Assembly (NCBI RefSeq): GCF_028453695.1 | Contig: NC_135778.1 | Location: forward strand, 30,245,214-30,309,213 | Direction: 5' to 3' | DNA: 64,000 bases | Source of the DNA: Augochlora pura | Taxonomy: Eukaryota; Arthropoda; Insecta; Hymenoptera; Halictidae | Notes under the pieces: model-generated | What the model was told of the DNA's origin: nothing | The model's input: only the letters and a program-made list of their open reading frames with translations | The model's database searches: none | Translations under genes and position numbers: made by a program | In this document: positions 45,066 through 55,910 of the stretch, piece by piece | Position numbering within the stretch: the first letter of the stretch is position 1 | How the letters are laid out: each line of letters begins with the position of its first letter

Positions 45066-46925
45066 AAACTATATTACAGTAACGAACACTAGATTGAGGC
45101 GGAAACCGTATGCCAATTAGGTTTTTCTCGTCGACCACTACGTTTTTGCGCACTTGGAGTAACGGAATGCTCTGTTTTTATGCTGATGGTTATGCTTAGA
45201 CTGCGAACCTTTACGAAAATTTCAATATTCACAGCTTGTTCGATGAAAAAAAATTGGTATCGTTTAACTAGGTTTCTTTCGAGAAGATCGAGAAGAAGAT
45301 ACTACTAGTTGCTGTTTATATACGTGAGTGCCTGTGTTTCATATATTTACAGGTAATATAAATGCACGAAGATTGTTTGCGTTAATTGCTAGAAACAGAA
45401 ACCATATAGAAAGTTATACTTTCACGTTGAAGTACCTGCTGTGTTTATGATTACTTAGCCGTCACTGTTACACTTCATGTTCGCGATCTTAGATTTAAGT
45501 AGAAGTATAGGAAAATGAAGCGAAGCTAATCTACAGCGAGCCTCGAGTAGAAAGTTGTATCTACCCATTGCAATTCCGATAGATCGAAGATAATGTATTA
45601 ATATTCTTAGATCGTTTGAATTTTTCTACTATTTGAAATTTCACCTGATCAATTTTACTACATATGCGTGAAGTTTAATTATGACGAACTTTGATGGCTT
45701 TCTAGAAAATAATGAACGCTTCGGAACTGAGCTATGGAAGCTAAGTAACTATTATAACGTTTTTAAGTATTTATTGTTATTGCATATTGAAAGATATGAT
45801 GAACTCCTTATTGCACGATTTTGTATTCGGTTACAGTATTGTATGATATAATACCAATGTTTTTGAAACCACTTTTATGATATTTAAATGTATTTGTCTA
45901 CATATATTGATTTTCTTGTTGCATTTATTTGAAGGACAGTAAGTATAGTCCTCACAAAACACGAAGGCACTTTAATGTTTGCACTTCAGTGGAATGAAAC
46001 TTTTGTTTTGATTTGGAAGAAGTAAATAAAATTCAGGTTTAATAGATTATGTATGAAGTACTCAGAATGATTCGTTATTTATTATACTGAACGCATTCGG
46101 ATATTTGTTCATCTTTACAATTATACGATTATTAATGTTTATAACCATTTTCACCTTTACCTACTAATTTTTTAAAATCATGTCTAAAAATACTTCTTGT
46201 AGAATCCATGGATTTTCTATTCACTTAGTGAAACAGCAATTTAGCCAAGTTGAATAACTTCAGCCAAGTTGTTATAAGGTCATAATGAAGAAGTAAAAGT
46301 GTGGCGTGGATCTGCATTCACTGGAGATGCACGCGTATGCAGTACCTGTAATGACTCAATCACAGTTATGGGTTTTTAAAGAGGCACGGTGTGAAGAGGG
46401 TAGAGGTCTCATTAAATTTGATTACGCATTTTATTAGACCGAGTCCGAGCAGTATTCATACGCTGTAAACGTTTATGATGCAGGATCAATTCGCGTTAAT
46501 CCACCCAAAAATGAAAATGATAAATGTCGCAGCTCTCCCTACCGTTTTTTTAACGAGAAAAAAAGATAATTGGAAAATTTATTAATCCGGCGTTACGACA
46601 CACGTGTTAAAAACAGTTGCATAAAATTTCTTTAAATTTTTATGTAGAGACGTTAACGTAACGCAACAGGAATGTTGAGGAATTCGTCTGTTTGTATGTG
46701 TTCGCGAAGTGGCCATTTCCGAGAGAAAAAATATCAATAAAAATATTAATTATAAGATTATGTGTGCTGGTATATATTTCTGTTACGTAAAATAATATTG
46801 ATTATAATATTCATCAAGTATTATAAAAATAAACACAATTAAATAATGTCTTTTATAAAGGATCCTTATTCGAAATAAAAGAAGATTTTGTCAAAGTGTG
46901 AAAGAATATTGATTGAATTTTGCAA
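45066..46925. other. AT-rich sequence, no gene seen
   Basis: A mildly GC-richer patch lies at 46290-46500. Otherwise I see no frame, array or element in this 1.9 kb. Confidence 0.4.
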
Positions 46926-46930
46926 ATACA

Positions 46931-47060
46931 TTCATACTCGAAAGTATTCGAACGCTTACATTTCTGACATTCACTAATGGAATATGTATATATTGCTTCT
47001 TTCAGACACTTTTACGTCGAACGCTACCAAAAATGTTAAATTACACGCTCATTTAATTTT
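46931..47060 (+). mobile_element. Tc1-like element remnant, terminal repeat 2
   Basis: ACTCGAAAGTATTCGAACGCTT and the following TTCTGACATTCACTAATGGA match the end sequence of the Tc1-like copies at 30400 (reverse) and 54077. Next comes CACTTTTACGTCGAACGCTA and AAAAATGTTAAAT, which matches part of the transposase region at 30230-30262. An internally deleted copy of the same family. Confidence 0.7.
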
Positions 47061-48285
47061 GTCAATTACTTTCGTCATAACAGATCTAACGTAAACATTG
47101 TTACAGCGTAAATACATACAGCGAATGAATCAATATAAATATAAACATGTTTTATTTGCATCGTTTAATAGCGACCCTAAGTATTTCCAGGCGAAAGTGA
47201 TATACTTTTATCTCTCGAACAGTTGACGCAAATAATACATTTGATCAATTGGGTGTGCCATGAATTTTAATTGTGTTTCTAACAATTGTGTTTTTAATAT
47301 TGTTGGAATGTAGGTCGACGTTATACGTACCATGATCGACGGATAAAGAAACCGTTTCTACTTACAATTCAAAGTCGTCATGTTCATTTAAATAGCCTCG
47401 TTTGATAAGATTCGAACCAACGGAGATCGAGATCGCTAATAATTTGCTTCAAAGAGATTGGAATGATTCAACGTCGATGCATTGGAATTGTAGTTGCAAA
47501 AAGGACCCTCGACAAAGAGTTCTTTAAAATTCGACTCTAAACATCGTCAACTACCAGCCACTTTTAAAAAAATAATGTTTAATTCTTGAAACTTGTTACA
47601 GATCTTTGGTTTTATTGCGGCGAGAAATAACATAAAAGACAATCCAATAATAGATATTTTTCTTTATATAAATGTTTAACTTATACCCTTAACTTAGAGG
47701 CACTTTAAGATAGTTAATGCGTATAAAAAAGAATATAAGAGAATTCTTATAATTTAATACTTGGCGACCATGTTTGTACATAGCTTCAATAGGAACTAGT
47801 TAGTTGTTGCGCAATTAAACACTTGTATAAGTGGTATAAAAAATAGTCAGTAAAAACTCACCATTGTATGGATATAGTTATCACAGTTTCTTCCTTGTTT
47901 ACTAATACTTAAGACTACTTACTATTTTTATATACTTTTTGGGTCATGTAGGTTTTAACCTTGCTATCCATTATGAGGTTTATCTTCTCGAATTTTGTTA
48001 TGATATTGTTTTGGTTTGCTAACTCCAGTTTCTTTTTGTGCCAGATCTATGGAAATCTTCATAGTTTGTTTCGAGAATTGTTTTTGAATACAAAAAGTTA
48101 TCGGAGTTTATTAGGTGATTATTTTGTCCTATCGTGATTCTCTTATCTGCTTTATTTTTTTTTTCAGTATTGTACAATATTATGTCAACTTTATCGAAGT
48201 GTAAAAACGCCTGTGAATTTACATAGCTTGTTTAATTTCGATTCAAGACATCATTTTCATTGTATATGGTTCTAACAGTTAGTTA
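47061..48285. other. AT-rich sequence, no gene seen
   Basis: No recognised frame or repeat. A weak GC-richer patch lies near 47380-47560. Confidence 0.4.
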
Positions 48286-48765
48286 CTCACCTGCGGCCGC
48301 ACAACACCGATCACGTGAACGTTCTGTTTACATTTTGTGACAGTCTCGTTGAAAGAAGTACAGACTGATGAGCTTTATACAAGATAAAAGTTCTCTGATT
48401 CATTTGTGACAGACAGAGGAGACAGAGCTACGATCGGTAACCAAAGTATTGAGACACCTTTTAGAACGGAACAATTTTTTTAGAATTGGACTAAACAAGT
48501 TGAATTTTTTTTTAGATAATGTTTTTAGGTAATGAGTCTTCTTTTAAATTTTGTTATTGCTTAGAATGGCAAGAGTTTTTTTAACTTTTTCATTTGAGTC
48601 TATAAACAAAAATTTTTTAAATGTGTTTTGTAAACTTCGGCAAGTTACATACATTTTGAACATTTTTTCATATATGAATGTTATCAAAGTCATTGTGTCC
48701 AATTGTGTTCAGAAGATAGCACAGGTGAAAGACCAGTGTAGAACTAGCCTATTTTATACTAGACA
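48286..48765. other. Spacer, no gene seen
   Basis: A 76-codon plus frame (48551-48781) is not recognised and runs into the minisatellite. Confidence 0.35.
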
Positions 48766-48902
48766 ACATGTATATGTATAATACAGGCTATTATACATGT
48801 ATATGTATAATAAAGGCTATTATACATGTATATGTATAATACAGGCTATTATACATGTATATGTATAATACAGGCTATTATACATGTATATGTATAATAC
48901 AA
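48766..48902. repeat. 29-bp minisatellite, about 4.7 copies
   Basis: Unit AATACAGGCTATTATACATG plus TATATGTAT, repeated with a single difference (AAAGG for ACAGG in one copy). The near-identity suggests recent expansion. Each unit contains the palindromic core ATACATGTAT. Confidence 0.95.
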
Positions 48903-48934
48903 TGCTTCAATAATTGTTGAAAATGTCCTCCTTG

Positions 48935-49141
48935 CTGCTGCATAAATAAGTTTGCTCGATGAATTAATGACACCTGGACAGATTGTAAGTTGTCATCGCT
49001 TTTTAATTTTTCGAATGCCTGAGTAATCTTATGTTTCAAATGTGTAACGTTTGAAATGTCGTTCATGCTATAAACTTGTTCTTCGATATGACTCCATAAA
49101 TGAAAATCTAAAAGCGTGAGGTCAACAAAGTAGACAAACAC
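48935..49141 (-). pseudogene. C-terminal remnant of a Tc1/mariner-superfamily transposase
   Basis: The minus-strand frame reads VDLTLLDFHLWSHIEEQVYS and later SLIHRANLFMQQQGGHFQQLL. It resembles the C-terminal end of insect DDE transposases in which SPDLTPLDFFLWG carries the last catalytic D, followed by a region ending in a GGHFxxLL motif. The D of LDF is retained. Everything upstream of this region is missing, and the end of the frame runs into the minisatellite at 48902. A decayed fragment, not a gene. Confidence 0.65.
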
Positions 49142-49500
49142 GTTACTAAAAGAACAAAGAAATTGATGGAAAACCTACTTTGTCTTCTATAAACACACCT
49201 AGTTTATCTTAAACTAGATAACATGTATACAAACATTGACAAACCTGGAGTGTTTACCTACTATAGTATAATCCTCGCGTGATAAGAAGGCACATTTGTG
49301 TTTAAATACCCCCTCTTGGTAGCCTGAGCTATCGGTTACTACATTGACCGAAATGATAACAGAGATGTGAGTGACCACTAACTGTGGCAGTGGGGCAGCT
49401 AGTATAAGGGTAGGGGGGTGTAGATACAAAGATGCTTTCTTGTCAAAGTCGTCAAACGTACAGTGTAAACCTAATAAAATACTTGTTCCAGATGTGTGAG
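49142..49500. other. Spacer, no gene seen
   Basis: CTAGTTTATCTTAAACTAGA (49199) is a short hairpin. TACAGTGTAAACCTAATAAAATACTTG at 49460 is echoed near 49750-49785 and 49835-49855 on the other side of the TTAA element, a weak local repeat. Confidence 0.35.
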
Positions 49501-49724
49501 TTAACCCCATGCGCTACTACTTCTTTCAGAGCTGCGTTCATTAGCACTTCTACATCATTAATGATTTACTCGATAGAAGGAGGAGATTTTTGTTTCCCGA
49601 TTGTCTTCATTTCTTTCATTCTCAGATTTTAGCGGCAGAAGATTCAAATTTTGTTTCAATCTATTAGATTATACATGAAATGTTAGTCGGGACTCTGACT
49701 CGTTGTTATAGCGCATGGGGTTAA
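49501..49724. mobile_element. TTAA element, diverged copy
   Basis: Ends TTAACCCCATGCGCTACTA and TATAGCGCATGGGGTTAA with TTAA on both sides. It is 224 bases long. Left-end interior (TTTCAGAGCTGCGTTCATTAGC) and right-end interior (GACTCTGACTCGTTGTTATA) match those of 21751-22248, so it belongs to the same piggyBac-like nonautonomous family. The compensating changes in both ends (CATGCGC for CTTGCAC) keep the inverted repeat intact. Confidence 0.75.
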
Positions 49725-50265
49725 GTAAATTGCATAGTTGATATTCATATGGTGTTTACCTAAAATAAAATACTTATAGCGTATGTATGAAAAAACAAAT
49801 TAGAAAGTTTACAGATCTATGGTGTATACGTAATAAAATATGTATTCCAAACGTACGGTAAAGTGAATGACAAAGTTGACGACCATTTAACTAAGCCACT
49901 TGAAATGACTAGAAACAATAGCAACAACATTGCTATTTTCTCTTCGGTTCATTAAAATTCTTAGAAGAAGAGACGTTTTGATACGTTTTTATCCGCAGTC
50001 TACTAATTAGTTTCAAAAGGTGCACCTACAGAAAAACAGCGCATAGATTCCTTCACAGTAGGCAATTGACAATCCCAGAGTTATACACCTAACGAAGCAC
50101 ACATTCCAAAATTTAATTAGAAAGTAGCTGAACAAGTTATCCAAAGAGAGTCAAAGAAACGATTCAAAAACCAACTCAGACATATGGAGAGACGGACGTT
50201 TCTAATGAAACTCAAGCGCCACAAGTCGACATCACTCGTGTTGCTCGCAGACTCCGCATAGACGG
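49725..50265. other. Spacer, no gene seen
   Basis: Nothing recognisable beyond the weak repeat of GGTGTTTACCTAAAATAAAA. Confidence 0.35.
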
Positions 50266-50269
50266 GGTA

Positions 50270-50840
50270 CTCCATGATGCATGAATTCAGGATTTCCCGC
50301 AACCCTAAGCGGTGTGTCGTCGCCTCGGTCCGGCGCGACGACAAGAGGTCGCCGCGGATGCCGACGACGCCAACGCCAACGACGACGACAACGCGCTCGT
50401 CAAAAACATCGGCGCCAAACGCGCCTAATCTCGGTTACGTGACCGAGGGAATGAATGAGATTCCTGGGGGCATCAGTGGCCCCGAGGGTACCACTTAGAG
50501 CACCGGGAACGAACGAGTATGCTATCAGTGTCCTGCACGCCGGCAAAAACCCGAGGACTAACGCGCTGCGGCGCTCCCGGTTCTTCCTCGACATCAACAA
50601 TGGCGGTCACGTGTGTCGCGGCTCGCGGCGCTTCGTTTTGCTGCCTGTGTACACGTGGCCGCCAACTTTGTCAGTTACGTGCCACTCTCCGCTTATGCGC
50701 CTCTCTATACCAACGTGTACGCCACCGTGTATGCGACTCTGTTTATGACTCTGTCTATTTATGCGACTGTCCATGGATCTCTTTATGTGATTGTTATGCG
50801 ACCGCGTACGTGACTGTGTACGGTCCCTCACACTGAAGAT
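50270..50840. other. GC-rich island with an unassigned open frame
   Basis: CG-rich sequence. The plus frame 50274-50498 (75 codons) contains MPTTPTPTTTTTRSSKTSAP and ends GYVTEGMNEIPGGISGPEGTT-stop. It looks more protein-like than other frames here, but overlapping frames on both strands are equally long and I recognise no domain. The right end (50700-50825) is a degenerate TATGCGACTGT-type repeat. Exon, pseudoexon or noncoding CpG block are all possible. Confidence 0.25.
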
Positions 50841-51335
50841 CGTTCAGCACCATATTTTTGCTACTTTTCCGTATAGGATCGTTTTTATAAACAAGTAAAC
50901 GGTATAAATTGTGTGGAATTAATCTATGTTCTACATTTGATGATTTTATGTATATAGTAAGATACAGGTTTTTAATAAACACGAATAAAAATTGATATCT
51001 GTAGTGATATCTACGAAACGGAAGTACTAAAAGTCGTCTATCTATTTTTATTTATAAATCTACAGCTTTCATACTGTTACAGCTTTTACAGCTTACACTG
51101 TTTCAAACTTCTTTTTGAAATGTCCAAATATATTCACTTGTCCATAATTTCTTTAATAAAAAGTAAGTCTACCAGCTCCCGCGGCAGACACGCATCCCCA
51201 TTCACAACCTTTCTTTACAGCAGGAATAATATTTTTAATTTTTAATTTAATATTAGACTTTCTCATAAACAAATCATAATCAAATTCATAAACAAATTCA
51301 CCTTACTTTTTTGTTCACAGTGATATACATATATT
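50841..51335. other. AT-rich spacer between two GC islands
   Basis: No gene recognised. Confidence 0.4.
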
Positions 51336-51339
51336 TGTT

Positions 51340-51860
51340 CACGACTGAAGGTTGCGTACGAAGCTGTGCACGGATCTCTATATGGATCTGTATATAGCTT
51401 TGTGTATGTCCTGTACATGGATCCGTGTATCTGTACGTGTATGTCGCATAGTCGCCGAGGTCCCACGTAGACTGCGCGAGGGGGTTGAATGCAGGAAGGA
51501 AGGGGTTAGAGCCACGCATGAATGGGACCTCCATTCATGTGGTCGCTTTTCCTCGTGCGCACACAGTGCTCGCGCCTCTGCCTCCGCCTTCTGGTTTCGT
51601 TTCTATCAAGGAGCCGACCGACGACGACACTACGTACTCGTTCAACTTCGTGTGCGCCCGCGCGCCCTCGTGTGTGCCGAAGGAACAATGCGCTCGTTTC
51701 AGACGCGTCGCGACGGTTGCATCAGATACACCTGGATTTATCGAAGCTGTCGCATTCAGTCGCCGCCGCGATACGCTTCGTTTCATGAATCTGGCCTCCT
51801 CGTCACCGGCAGACTTTGATTGTTTGCTACGGACGTAGTGGAGGATGCGTGCTCTTAACC
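51340..51860. other. GC-rich island
   Basis: The left part (51360-51450) is a degenerate GGATCTGTATAT / GGATCCGTGTAT repeat similar in style to 50700-50825. The right part is CG-rich with overlapping frames of 155, 117 and 88 codons plus and 172 minus, none with a known domain. TTAACCCTTTAGCTGCG at 51857 resembles a single TTAA-element end without a partner. Confidence 0.3.
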
Positions 51861-51939
51861 CTTTAGCTGCGTCATGTTGTCTTGCGGAATCGTCAGAATT
51901 GATAACAACGTGACATTTTACAAAATTCTGTAGGAAGTA

Positions 51940-52330
51940 AAAGGCAAAATTTAATGTTTCAAAAAGGAAAGCGGAAGTAAAACGAATCATTAAATAAGAA
52001 ACATAATAATGAACCGAGTAAAATTTTTCACGAAACAGAGGACAAAGTAACATTATTTACAAAATAAAAGACAAAGTAAAATTATTCAGAAAATGAAGGA
52101 CAAAGTAATATTATTTATTTTTAAAATAAAAGATAATAAAAAGGATAAAATGAAGGATAAACAAAAAGAAAACACTAAATAAGGAAAAAAATAAAGAATT
52201 AAGTAAATTTTTTCGCAAATTAAAGTTAAAACGAAGGACAAAGTAATACTATGTAGAAAATAGAAGATAAAATGGGCAAAGTAAACCTATTTACAAAATT
52301 AAGGACGAAAGAACATTGGTCAGAAAATAA
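51940..52330 (+). repeat. AGGACAAAGTAATATTATTT-type degenerate repeat
   Basis: About eight diverged units of roughly 40 bases with the core AAAATGAAGGACAAAGTAATA between 52040 and 52320. Purine-rich on the plus strand. Confidence 0.7.
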
Positions 52331-53685
52331 GAAACATAAATGTTAAGCAGAACGACGAATGTCTGTATTTTGTGAAAACCTCCACATCCAATGTACGGAA
52401 CTTTTATTAGGATTCAGGTGTACTTGTAAGTATGCTAGGCACAAAAATGCGCACTGTCGCCTGGCTTACCAGTTCTTCTGTACCGTGTGCCTATCGGTAT
52501 AATTATATTTCTTCCACCGCACCTTTCTATCTTCCTCTAAATATAGTTATTTACAAACAATAAATAATACAATATTCGTATTATACGAACGTTATTTCTG
52601 TCGTTATATCACTTGTGCTTGTTTTATTTAAATTATTATATTTGTATAATATTTACAGTATGAATTAAACATTGATCGTGATAGTAGATTAAATGTTTCA
52701 TTAAGAATTCTCCTTACAAATGAAGCCTGTATAAAAGAAAAGCTAAAAACAATTGTTAATTGCTAAACTGTAAAAACTAATATGCATTTGCAAAAGAACG
52801 CATTTTGTCCAATAGCCAAAATAATTTTGCCATTTGTTTGGTAGATTTGAAATCTTGCGCTGGTACCAGTCTTATTATTTATCGGTGAAAGACTGAATCG
52901 AATGGATTTTTCGTACTCTTACAAACCGAGATTTCATTGAGAAAACGAAACAAGTTACCGAACGACAGAAAGTATCGTCAGCCTCGACAGTTTTGTAAGA
53001 ATAGTATACATATTTGATCACCCTTCATTCGAAGTCGCTACCAGTTAGTATCAGACAATTCATTTATTTTTTATCCTTAAAAGTAATGTTTCTCCTTTTT
53101 CTCGTAACGCTGTATAATGTGCTGTTACCAAAATAAATGATATCTTAAACTTGTTTCGCTTGCGATGCTATCAATTTTTAAGATCGTTTTATTAATTTTA
53201 TTCAGTTTTTGATTTTTTTAATAAAATACTGAAATTAACCGAAGATTCTATTAAATGTAATTTTTTGGTTATGCAATTTTTTGATCAGCGTATGAAGTTA
53301 TATCTACTTGCAAAGAATAAAGGAATGGCACTTCCAAATTTAATACCAGTGGTAATATTAATGTATATAATAATTAATATTATAACAATATTAATTTTAT
53401 AGTAATATTGATATTATCAATACCAGTATTGCTATAATATTAATGTTGGTATTCGTACCAACAATAATTGCTGAATTAGACAAAGTGTGGTTTACAAATA
53501 AATTAAAATTAGCGCAAACTAAACGTAGAAGAAACTCGGTTAACACCATGCAGTGTTATAGTAAAAAACCCGATCTCTCGATCTGTTCCAAACTAGAATT
53601 AGATAGGTCGTTTAGTTTTTTTTTTTTTCATTATCTTGTCCTAAATAAAAGTATCCTATTCATACCAGTTCGCCCTTACAATAGA
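52331..53685. other. AT-rich sequence, no gene seen
   Basis: Around 53340-53450 the strand is built from ATTAATATTATA strings. A 152-codon plus frame (53443-53901) begins here but runs into the tandem array and has no known domain. Confidence 0.4.
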
Positions 53686-53689
53686 ATCC

Positions 53690-54070
53690 TCCTCCTCTTT
53701 TATTACCTCACCAGTTTCACGACAGTAGAGATAAGTTATCCTGCTCCAGGAAGGAATCATGCACACGGACTCTCCATTGCAGCACGATCTTTATTGGCGA
53801 ACTCTATCGATCTCGCCTTTTATTATCTCTCGTGTACTTTGCAGACACTAGGTAAATTGTCTTGCACGAGGAAAATAGCATTTGCTAGGAATCTCCATTG
53901 AAACATGACCTTTATTGGTCACATCCATCGATCTCTTCTTTTATTATCTCTGTACATTGTAGACAGGCAGGCGAATTGTTTTGCTCGTGGAAGATAGCAT
54001 TCGCACGGAATCATTATTCAAGTCATCATCTTTATTTATTAGACCCATCGATTTTGTGTTTTATCGTCTA
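53690..54070. repeat. Tandem array, period about 120 bp, about 3.2 copies
   Basis: Homologous blocks occur at spacing 121 and 119: TCTCCATTGCAGCACGATCTTT (53771), TCTCCATTGAAACATGACCTTT (53892) and TCATTATTCAAGTCATCATCTTT (54011), each followed by ATTGG or ATTAG and CATCGATCT or a variant, then CTTTTATTATCTC. The array ends within about ten bases of the Tc1-like terminal repeat at 54077. Open frames through it arise from the array. Confidence 0.8.
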
Positions 54071-54076
54071 CTACGT

Positions 54077-54180
54077 ACACTCGTACACGAAAGTATTCGT
54101 ACGCTTGCGCTTCTAACATTCAACTAATAAAATATATATAAATATCTTTTACGGGGAACGCTAAGATAAATTTTGTAAAC
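54077..54180 (+). mobile_element. Tc1-like element remnant, terminal repeat 3
   Basis: ACACTCGTACACGAAAGTAT, then ACGCTTGCGCTTCTAACATTC, matches the ends at 30400 (reverse) and 46931, followed by CTTTTACGGGGAACGCTAAG, which matches the inner part of the 46931 copy. No transposase sequence remains. Confidence 0.65.
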
Positions 54181-55140
54181 ATCATGACATATACATAAGA
54201 AACCTTAAAAACTGGTGAAAAAAGGGGTTGACAAAAAATTTGGTACAATTATTTGATAGCTCTCCTTAAACAATGATATTTTAAATCGAAAAATTTCCAA
54301 TCAAATAACAAAGTAAACTATCACGTTCCAATGTTTATAAAATAGTATATTGCATTACGATCTATAATCCAATTATCATTGAATAAAACCTTAACGACCC
54401 TACTATACCAGATATCATAATGAATAAATATATCGCAGAACGTAAAAAACGTATCAGAGTTTTCGTAGTATGCACTGAATATTATTTTAAAGTTCTAATT
54501 ATTTAAGTGACGAACTCACAACTAAATTTGGAGGAACAGTCACGATGAGTCACATTTGGAACTCTCGATTGTCTTCCAACTTGAAGAATAATCAGTAAAA
54601 CGGATGACTTACAGCAGGAATAAACCAAAACTACTGGCTGGAGCGAATTATGCGCGTTTCTCGGTATTTCAGAAACATGTCCGTCCACGCCATAAATGCA
54701 CGAAGATCCAAAGGTCTGCTAATTAATATTCAAGCGGCGTAATAACAGTATATTTCGAACGTACGCGGTGTTCAATCATTTTACACGTTCCCGTCAAGTG
54801 TAAAATGTATTCTCATCGCCGGGATCTCCTTAATGGTAGGTTCCACACGTTGGAGGTGGACGTGTTTCTAGATGATTGGTAAGACTATGTTTCAGTAGGC
54901 GTGACAATCGAGCCTTGCTGTCTATCTAGGAGACGAAAGATTTCTAATGTTCCCTTTTGCGTGTATCGTCCAGGCATTCTTGCTGATCTATGCAACAGCC
55001 CGCTGTGGGAAACCATGGCCGCGTTGGTTGTTTAACTACCTGGCGAGTATACAATATGTCGTACAAATAACTTGTTTCTTAAGTTAGTTGTTTACTGTCG
55101 CATTAGCTTTCCAGCTCTTATTAATTATTGATTTTCATAT
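54181..55140. other. Spacer, no gene seen
   Basis: AT-rich to 54480, moderately GC-richer at 54690-55030. A 61-codon minus frame is not recognised. Confidence 0.35.
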
Positions 55141-55146
55141 TTTCGT

Positions 55147-55214
55147 GGTTGCATTACATTACAATTACATTACAATTACATTACAATTACATTACAATTA
55201 CATTACAATTATAA
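55147..55214. repeat. ACATTACAATT minisatellite, 11-bp unit
   Basis: Five to six near-perfect copies of the 11-base unit. Confidence 0.9.
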
Positions 55215-55244
55215 CATGAAAAAATTGCAATGATTTTTATCGTT

Positions 55245-55910
55245 ATAAAACGAGTCACTAATGACCCATGCAAGCGAATTAATTATCCAATTCATCTTTT
55301 CATTAAAAATTAAGACCTAATATTCCACATGACCAGAAATTGCAAATATTGTAATAGACAGAATGCCATTGGCGCGGGTCATGTGTGACCCATACAAATC
55401 TATTCGCTATCTAATATATCTTTTCATTACTAAATATCTTTCTAATAATGCTTACAAAAGAACAAAGCATGATAATTGCAATAAACCGAATAATCATGTC
55501 ATGGGTCACTTTCGACCTATGCTATACTATCCAATTCATTTCTTCATTACTAAACTTCCTTCTAATAATGAATGCAGAGAACCAAAAAATGGAAAAATTG
55601 CAATAGTTTGAACAGCCATAATATGGGTCACTTTCGAACCATGCGAGTCTGTTCACTATTTAATGCCTCTTTTTATTACAAAATAACATGTTTGAGCGAA
55701 AGCAAGGAATGCAAATTCGCAATAGAATGAACAATCGTGTCACGGGTCTGAAGTGTCCCGCGGGAGCTAGATCACTAATCTGTTTCGTTTTTTTTTTTTT
55801 CGTGATAAAACAACTCTCAATGATGCTTGCACAAAAGTAAGAAATGCATAATGAAATTCCAAGATACTGAATAACCATAACTCGGGTCACGGATGACCTA
55901 GAACCGTTAG
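55245..55910. repeat. Tandem array, period about 125 bp, with GGGTCA..TGACCC palindromes
   Basis: The motif GGGTCACTTTCGACC or a variant recurs at 55252, 55376, 55503, 55624, 55744 and 55883, that is at spacings of 124, 127, 121, 120 and 139. Between motifs each unit has a TTTTCATTACTAAA block and an AATTGCAATA block. At 55376-55391 the motif is a perfect inverted repeat, GGGTCATGTGTGACCC. About five diverged units. The frames 55363-55611 and 55660-55890 are produced by the array. Confidence 0.8.

Noticed and set aside
48766..48902. Regular repeats considered as a CRISPR array
   Set aside because: The units are contiguous 29-mers without unique spacers, in a eukaryotic context.
51857..51880. 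TTAACCCTTTAGCTGCG as a further TTAA element
   Set aside because: No inverted partner with GGGTTAA was found within the next kilobase, so only a single end or a chance match is supported.
51535..52053. 172-codon minus-strand ORF
   Set aside because: It spans the edge of a GC island and AT-rich DNA, with a sharp shift in amino-acid composition at that edge and no domain.
53443..53901. 152-codon plus ORF
   Set aside because: Half of it is the 120-bp tandem array and the other half AT-rich spacer containing a long T run.
55245..55910. 125-bp periodic repeat considered as a CRISPR-like array
   Set aside because: The conserved motif is short and decayed, and the spacers are themselves homologous to each other, so it is an ordinary tandem repeat.
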